Origin: Cercospora beticola
Taxonomy: Eukaryota; Ascomycota; Dothideomycetes; Mycosphaerellales; Mycosphaerellaceae
DNA length: 64,000 nt
NCBI RefSeq assembly: GCF_033473495.1
Contig: NC_088935.1
Location: 1,612,001-1,676,000, forward strand
Reading direction: 5' to 3'
The position numbers were made by a program, and so were the translations under genes. The notes beneath the pieces are model-generated. The model had not been told where the DNA came from. It made no database searches and saw only the letters and a program-made list of their open reading frames with translations. This document shows positions 21,564 through 32,400 of the stretch, in pieces (position 1 is the first letter of the stretch; every line of letters starts with the position of its first letter).

Positions 21564-22139
21564 ATGCTCCACATCCTTTCATACCTGCTTCTGAGTGCCA
21601 CAGTAGTCCTCGGAGGTCCTCTCGCAGAACCACAAAGATCTAATGGTCCTTGTACTCCAGAACGTTGCATTGCCGGTACTGCTCAGCTCGTGAAAACCAT
21701 CGAATCGCATTCAATAGCAGATGCTGCGAAGATTCCACTAGCTCTTCTCTCAAGCAGAACCGCGTTTCTCAAGTGAGTCCCAAATATTCCCCTCCTACTA
21801 GCCTCGTCATCTAACTAGATCTCCTCCCTCAGAGACACCGAACTAGGCCCAGAGTCAACTATCCCTGTCTCTCTCGGAGTCACCGGCGCCGGCGTTCGAG
21901 CCGTTCTTGTGTCAGCTGCAACAGCCATCAATGCCAGAGTTCTCAATGCACGATATTCAGTCAACGCGAACGGCTCGGTCACAGCAGACTTCATCCAGCC
22001 GGACGAGCCGGTGCTGAGATGTCTTGTTGTCAAGGAGATTCACGATTATGATCTTGAGACGTGCGAAATTATTAGAAGTAATGTTTATGGATTCGGGAAG
22101 ATTATTACACGAGGGCCGAATGATGTGTTTTGCGAGTGA
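21564..22139 (+). CDS. Small secreted protein of unknown function
   Basis: Two exons (21564-21772, 21833-22139), 171 aa. Donor GTGAGT, acceptor CTCAG, and a CTAAC before the acceptor. The N-terminus (MLHILSYLLLSATVVLGG) is a clear signal peptide. The mature part has five Cys (PCTPERC, LRC, ETC, VFC), an Ala/Val-rich middle (GAGVRAVLVSAATAINARV) and ends GPNDVFCE. An odd number of Cys leaves one unpaired. I recognise no family. It lies 170 bp before the FAM32A-like gene on the same strand. Confidence 0.8.
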
Positions 22140-22311
22140 TTGGGCGCTGCTTTGATATACAGACGAAGTAGCCAAAAAGGCGTGCAATTCGTAGAATAAA
22201 TCCGCCAAAGTCCCACTTTTCCGTCCCAAAATAGCTAGTTCCAGTTTCCATCGACCCTCAAGTTCTCACGTCGTCTCGAACCTGCAGCGATCCCCCACTC
22301 ATGCACGAATA

Positions 22312-22779
22312 ATGCCCTCCTCCGACTACTCCTCCGCCATAGGCGGTGGGCTCAAGCTCAAAGGCTCCTCATCCGGAATCGACAAATCGAAAAAGAAAAA
22401 GAAGAAATCCTCAAAACCCAACACCGAAGCAGACAACAACGAGAAGACAGCAACCAAAGACTCCGAAACCTCACAATCCGCCCTCCAAAAAGCCCTCGCA
22501 GACACCGACGATACCTCCAAATCCCCCGACGCGACAGAAATCACCACGTACGGTAAGACGGAAGCGCAACGGAGATATGAAGAGCGGAGGAAGAAAAGAG
22601 TACGTTCTACATCTCGCATGGTGCATAAATGGAGAAGACGCATAACTGACACATTTTAGCTCGAGGAACGACTCCAACGCGAAGGCGTCAAAACGCACAA
22701 AGAGCGCGTGCAAGAATTGAACAAATACCTCTCGACACTCTCCGAGCACAACGACATGCCACGAATCGGACCGGGCTAA
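22312..22779 (+). CDS. FAM32A-like protein (DUF1754)
   Basis: Two exons (22312-22599, 22660-22779), 135 aa. It has the family layout: GGGLKLKG near the N-terminus, a poly-Lys block (KSKKKKKKSSK), a Ser/Thr/Asp linker, TEAQRRYEERRKKR, and the conserved C-terminal helix EERLQREGVKTHKERVQE. Human FAM32A is a nucleolar/spliceosome-associated protein; a nuclear RNA-related role is inferred from that family. The intron falls between the two halves of the conserved C-terminal block, so both exons are needed. Confidence 0.9.
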
Positions 22780-23467
22780 GACGAATGATGGGACCAAGAA
22801 AGAGGAGAATGCGATCATCGTGGGTTAGTACGTGTTGGAAATGGCAGCAGGTAAAAGAGATACGCTCAAAGAGGCAATGCTGCAGGACGTACGCGAAAGC
22901 GAGACAAAGTTGGTATTCGAATGCTCAGGCACTGGACCTACACGTATGTGCTGAGATGACGAGGAGCTCAGACACGCATGGTGGAGAAGGAACATGCTCA
23001 CCACCTGGAAAACCCCCGGCAGTCCGCATCACAGCACTCGTGGACGTTTCCCGAGCAACACTCCTCTGGTCAACGTGCCACTTTCACCAGAGAAATGCCG
23101 CCATGCACGCGACAGCTCACATTAGCTCACAGAACGCGGGAACGAGAAGATTATTGGCAAGCTCAGCGGGTCCATCAAGCAGATATGTACGTTGCCCTTT
23201 TCATCACAACCGCGCATCGCTCATTACAACCTCGAACCCAGGAACCAAAATTTACCTCGTTTGTTGTATGCTGTGCTTGGTACATCTGTCCAGATGCCAT
23301 CATTATCGACAAAGGGAAACAAGGCTGATTATGAGCAGTTTTGGGCTCGCCTGTCTTTTACTTCGCACCCGCGACGCGTTCTTTCCATTCCATCAGAAGA
23401 CTCTCAACTCAGACGACGCTATGCTTGCCCCATCATGCTTTGACGCGTCCTGGTAGTGACGCGACTC
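22780..23467. other. Intergenic region
   Basis: 3' flanks of two convergent genes, the FAM32A-like gene and the pheromone receptor. No gene seen. Confidence 0.6.
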
Positions 23468-24673
23468 CTAGTCGGACCTGACACTGTAGGTGCGGTCGAC
23501 ATGGATGTAGCCCGGCCCGTTTCCCAGCTCCACGTCCACGCTGGTGCCATCCTGGTGAATCACTTTCTTCGGAGAGTCGTCACCGATCAAAGTATCATCA
23601 CACACAAGCGCCTTCTCGCTCTGTGAGCGTTCGTTGTCTGCAGTGTGACCCGGTGTACGTGGTCCGAGAGCGATGTCGCGATTGCGCTTGACTTGGTGTG
23701 GCGCGGCAATGTTGATGTTGTTCGTGTTGGTGGCGGCCCACATGCTGGAAAGTGGGAGGAAGGTACCGACAACTACGGGCATCAAGGTGTAGATCTGTGA
23801 TGCGCCGTATACGAAGTATGTGAGAATGCCGAAGATCGCTGTATGCAGGTCAGTATCTGTTACGGAAGCAGTCAATTGGCGGCACTCACCTGGTATGCAC
23901 ATGGTCTGACAGCCCATGACGAAGATGATTTGCATCGGCCCAAACTGCTTCATGCCCATGGAGCGGCGCTGCCAGATAGCGTGTCCGAGCTTGGCGATGA
24001 AGACGGCGCTGAAGAAGATGATGCTGGCAATGATGCAGATGTTCGAAGCTGAAGCCATGGCATCGATCAGGGCCCATTCTGCGTCGGTCTTACCGGCGAC
24101 CTTCACGATGCCAAGTCTAGCGTTGACGACCATAGTCGCAAAGCGAACAGCGCATACTGCTACCGCGACAAATGTGGTCACTGCTGTTACGACCAGTCGC
24201 CAACGTGTCTTGAGCGTCACACAGACAATTCGAACTTGGAACAGAAGCGAGAGCTCGAGACCAAGAACGACCAGGAAGTTGACGACTTCGGCAGCCACAG
24301 AGAGTCGAATCCAGCCATCGATGTCGTGGTAGTAGCTAACGACCCAGTTGTAGAAGTTGTAGAAGGGACCGTGAAGTGCAATGCTCATCATGATGGCACG
24401 TATGAGCAGGAGCACCAAGCAGCCAAGATTGAGAAAGAAGATGATGCTGCGACGCTTCTCCGGTCTGGTCATGATGGCGAGGATCAGCATCAGGATTGCC
24501 GAAATGCCAAGCTGGACGCCATAGATGATACCCGTGTCGACCGTGGTGTCTTGAAGTCGGAAGATGTGCTCCATGTGGACGGCGATATCGGTCGTTCCAT
24601 CTGGCATCATAATGGTGAAGACCTGGCGGTATGGATCGAACGTGGCATTCGGTGACAGGCCAGCGAGCTCCAT
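23468..24673 (-). CDS. STE2: Alpha-type pheromone receptor, Ste2/PreB family GPCR
   Basis: Class D G-protein-coupled receptor for the alpha-factor-like peptide pheromone at the plasma membrane, acting in mating and chemotropism. Two exons (24673-23890, 23838-23468), 384 aa. Seven hydrophobic segments lie between about residues 45 and 300. The extracellular N-terminus has an NATF sequon and the cytoplasmic tail is about 80 residues. The intron joins QTMCIPA to IFGILTYF, restoring the family's Pro-containing TM6. The LPLSSMWA motif of TM7 is intact. The tail has Ser/Thr/Lys-rich stretches that fit kinase and ubiquitin control. No pheromone precursor or MAT gene is visible nearby. Confidence 0.93.
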   Translation of the reverse strand: MELAGLSPNATFDPYRQVFTIMMPDGTTDIAVHMEHIFRLQDTTVDTGIIYGVQLGISAILMLILAIMTRPEKRRSIIFFLNLGCLVLLLIRAIMMSIALHGPFYNFYNWVVSYYHDIDGWIRLSVAAEVVNFLVVLGLELSLLFQVRIVCVTLKTRWRLVVTAVTTFVAVAVCAVRFATMVVNARLGIVKVAGKTDAEWALIDAMASASNICIIASIIFFSAVFIAKLGHAIWQRRSMGMKQFGPMQIIFVMGCQTMCIPGECRQLTASVTDTDLHTAIFGILTYFVYGASQIYTLMPVVVGTFLPLSSMWAATNTNNINIAAPHQVKRNRDIALGPRTPGHTADNERSQSEKALVCDDTLIGDDSPKKVIHQDGTSVDVELGNGPGYIHVDRTYSVRSD

Positions 24674-25590
24674 GATTGCTGTTTGCTGGTGCTTTGTTCA
24701 GTGCCGGGATGGATGCGCAGAGAAGCTGCAGTTTGCTGGAGGCAACTTGAAAGCCAGATAAAGAAGAACGTGGTTGCGCGATGGGAAAAGTGGTATATTC
24801 TCGTTCAGCTTGGGCCACGCGTTCGTTCTGTGATGAAAGAGCGAGAAACAGGAGCCGTTGCGCTGGAACAGAGGAGTTCTTGTATCTTCTCGAACGATTG
24901 AGCCTGAGACAATACGTTGTTGGCGGCGGGTATGCCTTGGCTTGCAATTGTTCAGTGCTGCGCTCCACTCACTGCGGGAGGTGAACGCGGCACAATACCA
25001 CGTCGAAGTGGCCGACGCCCGCTCAACGCCAATCCGAGGAAAGTGGAATGAGGTGTCCAGAAGACTGAGGTGTTGAGATGGAAGCTGCCGGGAGGTGTGA
25101 GAGGCAGCTCCGTGAAAGCGCCTTCTTGCCGCACGCCTAGGCAGTTCCTAGACCACCTTCCAGTCCAACGGCAGCCGTTGCAACATGCAGACGCAGATCG
25201 CTACTGCAGCTCGTGTAGCGAGAAGAGCGATAGCAGGTCGGCAGGCGGTGCATGTTTGAGCCCGGAAGCATCTGAAGAGGTGCAGGAGCGACATGCTGCG
25301 AGGTCTCAGAGAAAGAACAATATGAAGGGGCACGGACCAGCATTGACCAGCTCATGATATCTCGAACATCACTTCGGGCCAGCGTACCGATATGGCAGCT
25401 TCCAAATAGCTGTTCTCATGGCTTCATCACTTGAGAAAATGTGGAAATGTCGAGGGCGCTCGATGCGCGCCTCGTGCTTTCCTTCACTTGCAGCCGTTAA
25501 GTCTTGGCGCGTCGCTCACGCGTCTCAGGCACCAGCTGCGGCAAACGCAGGCGCACTACTTCAACACTCCCATGCAGAGATGTCTTCGCC
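24674..25590. other. Intergenic region
   Basis: Upstream of the pheromone receptor. No convincing gene. Confidence 0.55.
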
Positions 25591-26000
25591 ATGGCAGAGC
25601 CGGCACTAGTGCTGCGGTGCATGTACGGAACCCTCCTTTCACAGCCTGATATTGTCACCCTTTCGTTGCACGACGACCCCACCGTTTTCACATACACGCA
25701 GATTTGTTACAGAAACGGTGCCATCACTCTTCGGGAGCAGACAGAGATCAACCGGACTGCAGGCGACGTGGCCGCACGCCTCACTGAGTCGTGCACAATC
25801 TGCTTCACTTCACTTGACTAACTGCAGCAGAGGTCCGCGGCCCAATCATTCAACTCGAGTCTTACGTTCAGGACACCACGATCGAGCTCCCGCCTTCGAA
25901 GTACCGCTCAATCGACTGGGATCACAGTCAGCTGCCTCTTGCCCAGAGCACAGCGCAGCACCGCATGTTGGCCTTGCGGCTTCACGCGCAATCGATGTAA
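25591..26000 (+). CDS. Possible small two-exon gene, splice uncertain
   Basis: An ATG at 25591 opens a frame of about 65 gene-like codons (PDIVTLSLHDDPTVF, YRNGAITLREQTEIN). After a CTAAC branch and AG acceptors near 25826-25832, another frame reads VRGPIIQLESYVQDTTIELP and SKYRSIDWDHSQLP to a TAA at 25998-26000. Joining both gives about 114 aa only with a weak donor (GTGGCC at 25768) and the last acceptor (25832). The stronger-looking GT sites give a different frame. I recognise no family. It may be a real small conserved protein with an unusual junction, a sequence error or a decayed gene. It ends 139 bp before the BRCT gene. Confidence 0.35.
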
Positions 26001-26139
26001 TGACGTGCTCACCTCGACAGGCGAATCCATACTCCTGAGCCCAGGCCACACGATCGACCTCAGATTACTCAACGTGAAGATCGAGATTGCGCTGTCACGT
26101 CAACACGACCAGAATCCAAGTCCCCGGCGTTCTGACACG

Positions 26140-27987
26140 ATGGCAACTCCCAGCACCAAGCCTCCCGCTAAGTACGAGTATTTCGCGCGAGACAGCGAGA
26201 CCGATTCAGACGGCGACGATCTGAACGCGCCGCACGTCCGATTGGAGAAGAGAGCAACTTCGAAGGACACGTCGCCGTCAACCGCAGTCGACCGCCGTGA
26301 CGGAGCAGATAGTTCTTTCCACACGCAAGCGACACAACCACTTGAAACTCCGGTCGATGCCACACGCAGCAACAGTACTACGTTGCACTCTCCAGGACTT
26401 CCAGTAGATGACGAGGCTTTTGGTCTGAACGAGCAGCGCGAGGTTGGGGAGCCTCAAGATAACGACGCAGAAGACGGCACGCCTTCTATTGCACCTGAGG
26501 TAGCCTCGCGTGGTCTCAAGCGCAAGTTGACGGCTCGAGCAGACCAGTACGAGTTCCCAGGAGATGCAGACTCTGATGCCCAAGCGAGACGAAATCGAAC
26601 CAAATTGCCGAAAGCTGCTAGGGACAGTGAGGATGATGGCGAGGACACATCGAGCGCCCCGCCTACTGCTACCAAGAAGCTCGACGCGGTTTTCGAAGCT
26701 GTGCGAACTGCGAACGGTGAGCCCAACGAGTCTAAAGTGCCCGCGCCCAGCCCAACGCAATCCTCGCGACAGTCAGCGGGGACTCAGACATCTACAGAGC
26801 ATCATGAAGATGCAGAAGAGGTGGAGATGGCCGATGCCGAAGATGAAGCTGAAGCTGCCACTGTCTCACCACCTTTCACTACAGCAAAGAAGGGTGGCAG
26901 ACCACCGAAAGCTGCATTGATGGATAACGGGGAGCCAGACGATGATGAGGAGAGCACGGACGCTGGCGACGACGAGATCGCTCCTGCCGTGCAATCCGAC
27001 CAGCCCCTCAAGAAGCGTGGTAGGGGCAGGCCACCGAAAGCCTCCCGCGTCAACGGGGAGCCAGACGATGATGAGGAGAGCACGGACGCTGGCGACGACG
27101 AGATCGCTCCTGCCGTGCAATCCGACCAGCCCCTCAAGAAGCGTGGTAGGGGCAGGCCACCGAAAGCCTCCCGCGTCAACGGTCCTGACGCACCTACTTC
27201 TGCTGCAGCCGGCAAGAGGAAGACGAAGCCGAGAAAATCGTTGCGCTCCACCACGACTGCTGCAACGCCAGCTAAGCAAGTCTTACGGAGACAAACAGCC
27301 ACGCCATCTGCTACAGTGCGCAGAACACCCAAAATTCTGCTCAGTGCTAGCGGTTTGCCACCAGCTGCCAAAGCGTGGATGACCAGAAACAAGATCAAGA
27401 GTGTTGATGAGACGCCAAGCAAGGGAACAAACTACGTCTGCGTAACAAGGGACAAGGCTCTGCCGAGGACTCTCAAGGTTCTGCAGTCACTGGTAGCAGG
27501 AAAGACCGTAGTTGGTGACTCGTGGATCAACGATTCGCGCAAGGAAGGCGAATTGCTAGACGCAGATGACTACCTCCATGCTGACCTGAAGGATATCGAA
27601 GCGGATCCTGCGACCCGGCGCTCGCTCTTCGCCCAGAAGACTTTGTTCTTCACCGTGAAAGCCGCCACTTTCTACGAAGACTGGGACAAATTGGTCGAAC
27701 TTGCCAACGAAGCTGGAGCAGCCGAGATCCTGAAAGGCAATGCGAACAAAGGCCATGCAACGACACCGAAGGAAAGTGTCATCTTCTTTGGCGAGAACAA
27801 TGCTACAGACGACGATGCCGAGGACCTGATCAAGACACACGGTCGCGTGGTGTACGACAAGACCGCGTTCGCGCAGTGGATCATCAACGCCGAGGTCGAC
27901 CTGGATGACAGTGAGTACGTTTTGACCTCGCCGCTTCAGGGAAGCCAGGCCAAGAATGGAGGAGCAGGCAAGAAAGCGAAGAAGTGA
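26140..27987 (+). CDS. AT-hook and tandem BRCT nuclear protein
   Basis: Single exon, 615 aa from the ATG at 26140; the frame is open further upstream but Cys/Arg-rich and unlike the rest. Residues 1-250 are acidic and disordered. Three GRPPK AT-hook-like cores follow, the last two as KKRGRGRPPKASR, inside an exactly duplicated 42-residue unit (about 263-304 and 305-346). A basic Pro/Thr linker leads to two C-terminal BRCT domains, about 396-485 (KILLSASGL..., DSWINDS) and 495-600 (FAQWI). Tandem BRCTs bind phosphopeptides in DNA-damage or chromatin complexes; combined with AT hooks this suggests a chromatin-bound repair or checkpoint adaptor. No orthologue name can be given. Confidence 0.9.
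   Translation: MATPSTKPPAKYEYFARDSETDSDGDDLNAPHVRLEKRATSKDTSPSTAVDRRDGADSSFHTQATQPLETPVDATRSNSTTLHSPGLPVDDEAFGLNEQREVGEPQDNDAEDGTPSIAPEVASRGLKRKLTARADQYEFPGDADSDAQARRNRTKLPKAARDSEDDGEDTSSAPPTATKKLDAVFEAVRTANGEPNESKVPAPSPTQSSRQSAGTQTSTEHHEDAEEVEMADAEDEAEAATVSPPFTTAKKGGRPPKAALMDNGEPDDDEESTDAGDDEIAPAVQSDQPLKKRGRGRPPKASRVNGEPDDDEESTDAGDDEIAPAVQSDQPLKKRGRGRPPKASRVNGPDAPTSAAAGKRKTKPRKSLRSTTTAATPAKQVLRRQTATPSATVRRTPKILLSASGLPPAAKAWMTRNKIKSVDETPSKGTNYVCVTRDKALPRTLKVLQSLVAGKTVVGDSWINDSRKEGELLDADDYLHADLKDIEADPATRRSLFAQKTLFFTVKAATFYEDWDKLVELANEAGAAEILKGNANKGHATTPKESVIFFGENNATDDDAEDLIKTHGRVVYDKTAFAQWIINAEVDLDDSEYVLTSPLQGSQAKNGGAGKKAKK
26926..27177 (+). repeat. Exact 126-bp tandem duplication inside the BRCT gene
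   Basis: Units 26926-27051 and 27052-27177 are identical by reading. Each codes 42 residues with an acidic DDDEESTDAGDDE block and one GRGRPPK AT hook. The length is a multiple of three, so the frame is kept. Confidence 0.95.
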
Positions 27988-29437
27988 ATGCCGAAAGACT
28001 GCTGCTGTTTGCGCCAAAGCCCCTCTTGCACAAAAGCATCCTGTACGAGCATATCGTTATCACGCACGGTCGCAGCTCTTGGCCCTGCCAGAACACGAGA
28101 TTTGCCGACGACGGTTTCGCACCTTCGTATCCGTGTCGAGACTGAGAAGGAGTTGCGTTGGCCTTGCTGCTCGGAACGCGTGACCAACTAGCTAATGTAC
28201 CCGCACTTTATCTGTTAGCTCTCAATGGAACTCTATGAATAGAAAACAACCCCCACTAGTATGTCTGCACGGAGAAGTAGGCTCTGAATCCTTCACTACT
28301 GCAGCTCTGACCTCATACCCGCCCACGAAATCCATTCTTTGCACTCGGCGTATCGTTTTCTCAACCGCAAGAAAGCGATGTGATTGTGCGTGCATTCTGT
28401 CCGTATCCGCCCGAAGCATGGAACATGCAATCCATAGTTCAGATGTGACGTGTCGCGATGTGGGGTGACAATGATGGCATAGCATAGCATAGAATCGCGA
28501 TCATCTTTGCAGAAGGAAGACACAGATGGAATAGAATGAGGAAATGAGTCACCGGAAAACCATGTCATCCAAGAAGAAATCTTCATGAAATTACAAAGAG
28601 TCTCTCTCGTAGCCATTGAGTGAGCGGCAGAAGGGAAGACCCAAGGCGCTGATAGTACCTCAAGCCAAATTCCCCCAACTGTCCGCCCTCAAGGCCTGAT
28701 CTAAAAGTGGAAAAGCGAATGTCGACCTCCTATGCTTCACTTTCCTCTCCTTTCCAGAAGTTCTATTCTATTTCCTTCATGTCTCCAACCCGAATGAAAA
28801 ACAACAAAAGGTGGTAGTCTCTTGGCGCGCCCTCCGCAATTGCAACTTGCGGCAAAAGGGTTCGTGATACAATTACAGCAACGCGTGCCTCCTTTCCCTC
28901 CTTGAGACCAGCGCAAAGAGGTGGCGCAGCGAAGTGCAGAAGTTGTTTGGAAGAACGGAAAAACAACAGAAAACGTAAATGATGCAGAGATCATTCTTGA
29001 AGAGCGCAGCCCTTGTGCGGTGTCGTTTCTTGTTCTTGTAGTGCCAAGTTGTACATCTTTCAGAAGGAGAAGACAAACAACAAATGAAAAACCAAAAAAC
29101 ACAACTTGGGCGTCTGAGTCGTCATCGCCTTGCATTCTTTCCCTTCTTTTTCTTGCGGAGAGTTCGATAGCCAGCCGAACAGAGGATCCAAGTGCGAAGA
29201 AGGTGCAAGAAGGGAGAGAAACGCCAGACGTGGAGAATGCGCGGATGATGAGCCCTGCAAATGCAATTGCGAAGTGGGGTATAAGACTGTATTCTTTCTC
29301 AACTCAATGTAGCCGCCCATGGAACAACAGCATGCCAGCTGTGTTTGCCGAATTATGCCCGTGGAACGCCGAATATGTGAATGTGGTACGGGTATCGTGA
29401 ATGCGCGCAGAATTAAAAAGTGTCAAACGTGCTTTGA
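27988..29437. other. Intergenic region, about 1.45 kb
   Basis: Between the convergent BRCT and phospholipase C genes. It contains a short CATAG iteration near 28478-28492 and A-rich parts. No gene recognised; probably 3' untranslated regions. Confidence 0.6.
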
Positions 29438-32400
29438 TCATTGCAAGGACTCGCGGTCCATGCTGGAAGTTCGGGACAAAGGTCCCGCAACTTCGCTGGA
29501 GGCGTCTTTTCGACGTTGTGACGAAGCTCGACTGAAAATGCGACGTGGCCAGGCGCCTCGGGACGAGTCGAATCGAGGCGAAGCTGTGGGGTCCACAATG
29601 CCGTAGTACAAGCTTTCGTCATCTTGTTGCTGAATTGCAACTGGAGCCTCCGTCTTGATCTTGACGAAGAGCTTCGCGTCGCGGTACTGCTCTCCTTGAG
29701 GGTTGAAGAGTGGAAGGTGTCGGTAGCCTTGCTGTAGACTACTGAGCTTAGCTGTATATGCAGCAAGGAGCACGCCGTTGGAGCCCGACTTTTTGCCTTG
29801 TGGAGCATTCCACACGGTCCATCGGACGAAGACGAGGCCGGGAAATTTCGTCTCGACCGAAGTCGTGATGTTCTGGTGGTACTGCGGGTCAAAGCCATTG
29901 CCTTCGACAATTCTTGTCCGGCTGCGGCTCGGTAGCGGCCTCTCGGTAGGCAGCTCTGGTACTGACGCGTCATTGATGCCATCCGACTTGGTTATCACGC
30001 GCTCCTTATCTTCCGCGTAGAACATCTCGAATTCGATGTAGGGGTTCATGCCGGCTCCCGAGCTTTGATTGCGTGGGCGGGGCAAGCGTTGCGCGGAGAT
30101 GATGTCGACACTCAATTTGACGCACTTCTTGCCCCTCTTCTCGTGGTCCTTGGGACCTTGGTCAACAGCGTCGAAGATGGGCTGATGCTTGGCATGTCGG
30201 AGCTCGTCCGGCTTGAGAACATATCCCAAGCGATCCAAACCACCGGCGAACATGGCCTCGTTGATCTGTTGAGGAACATCGTAAGTCTGCCAATTGAGAG
30301 CAGCCATTTGTCCTCCTCGGCGCCAAACCGACAATGGGTTGAAGTTGGAAGAATCCACGCGCTTGGCAGCCGGGTAAACGCGCAAAAGGTGCCTGACGTT
30401 GTGCTTCTCCAAGAGAGCTTTGTTGTCCGTCTTCTTCGTGCATAGATCGTCGAATGTGTTCTCGTTGAAGGAATAGATGTGGTTGTAGGTTTTGCCGGCG
30501 GGCGTCTGGAAGCCAGCACCAAATTTGATGCCCTGCGCGTACACACCCAGCTTGCCAAGCTCGTGGATGATGCGAGTCTTGTTGCCCCGTCGCTTCGCCC
30601 TGTCCACGGGCTGACGAACTTCGTCGCTGTCGTCTGCAGAACTGCTAGGAGTGATGACTCCGGATGGAATCGATCCTCGGGGCGTGAAAACGCCATTGAC
30701 TTCAGACGGACTCGTCGCCGAAGAACCGGAAACCAGCGGGGACGATGTTGTGCTGGAAGTCTCTGTAGACGGCGCGCGGCCGAAAGTCTGCGTGAGACTC
30801 CGTGCTCTGCTGCGACCAGTGGGAGCTTCCGAAAGCGACTGCAGTTGCTCTATTTCCGCCGATGCTTTCACCTTGATCAAGATCCTGTTGCGCAGCTCCT
30901 CTGGTGAAGGCAGGCTGACAGTGTTGTTCGAGATTGGCTCAGTGACCATCATGGTGCCGAAGTACTTGCGCATCAGCTCCACCATGACAAGCTGTTGTTC
31001 GGGGTTGCAGTGCACTTCGAGAGAGACGACCAATGGGTATGGCGAGCTGTGGAAGGCATATTTTGCAACGACCGACACGCAGTCTTCGAATGGAATCTTG
31101 CTGGTCATTGTCCGTCCGTGGGTCACGATGGGTCGACCATCATCGCCGTCCCAACAATCAATCTCGACGCAGCGACAGCCTTTGACCAGCGCAGAGATGT
31201 AGCCTTCAACGCTCGATGTGCCAGCAACTTGTCGCCCGAGCAGATAGGTGTTGTGTGAGCTCGAGATGAAATATTCATTCAGCGGTCTGTCCAGAAAGGG
31301 TTCACCGCCGAGTGGTGCAAGAGGAGATGTGAATGATGAGGTCAAGAACGTCTGGAAGCTCTGAGTTGTCCACACCTTTTGGTACAGCTGTGGGGCAGCA
31401 TCAGGTAGGGTTGGACGGTTGTTTCCAGGTCGTGCAAACCTTTGGAAGACAGCTTCCCAGTAAGCACGATCCTTGTCAACATCAGCCTTTTGCTCGTAGC
31501 GCATGAATTCCAAGAAGGTTTCTAGAACCATGTCGTGGTCGGTGCCAAGCTGCCAATTTTTGAAGATGTGGGTGACATCCTTTCGCTCCCGGAAGGACTG
31601 GAGAAAATCTTTGTACTGGTCATAGGTGAGTGCTGCATGTTCATCACGACCGATCGCCTTGAAGTGTGTCTTGACTGCAGATTCGGAGCAGTTGATCTCC
31701 AACGACCGGCACAAAGCCATGGCATCTGCAAGAGTCAATCGCTCTTCTTGAGTGACGTCTTTCTGGCTCATGACCTGCTTCCAAGCCAAGGCCATCCCTT
31801 TCTCTGCCTTCTCCGGATTTGAGGATAATGCGTTCATGACCTCTATGCGCTGCCGCGTCACGATGTTGAGCGCATTGGTCCACAGTTTCATGATGTAGTG
31901 GTCCGGCATCACGATATGCATGGTTTTGATGCTACGGCCTTTGGATCGTTCTGCCACAGCATAGACGATAGTGACAAGTAGGTCTTCCTGGTCTGCAGGG
32001 ACCTTGATATCGTCTCGAGCGTTCCGAGACTCCTCGCCAACGCGCATCTCTCTGACATCGTCAATGAAGAAGGATTTGTCGGGTCGCTTGCCGTGCCAGC
32101 ACACTCTCGCTGAGCTTGAGTCAAGTCGCAATTGAATTCGCTTTCTGCTGCGCCGCGTGTGCTTCCAGACCCAAGTGCCCTTTTCCAGGATTGCAGAGGA
32201 TGATGGCGCGATCCCACCCACGAATGTGCTGCCCGTACCGTGCGACACAAGGGTAGGACGCCCGACGTTGATTCCAAGTGCATTGCTCCGATCCTTGACG
32301 TAGGGAGGGCACTCGTCCATATCATCCAGGTTGCTGTCCAGCTCCAGGTCCGACACATCTTGAAAATCCGAAGCTCCATTGCTGTCACTGCGACGACGGA

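Noticed and set aside
24236..24655. 139-aa plus-strand frame antisense to the pheromone receptor
   Set aside because: Charged mirror translation of hydrophobic TM codons; typical antisense artefact.
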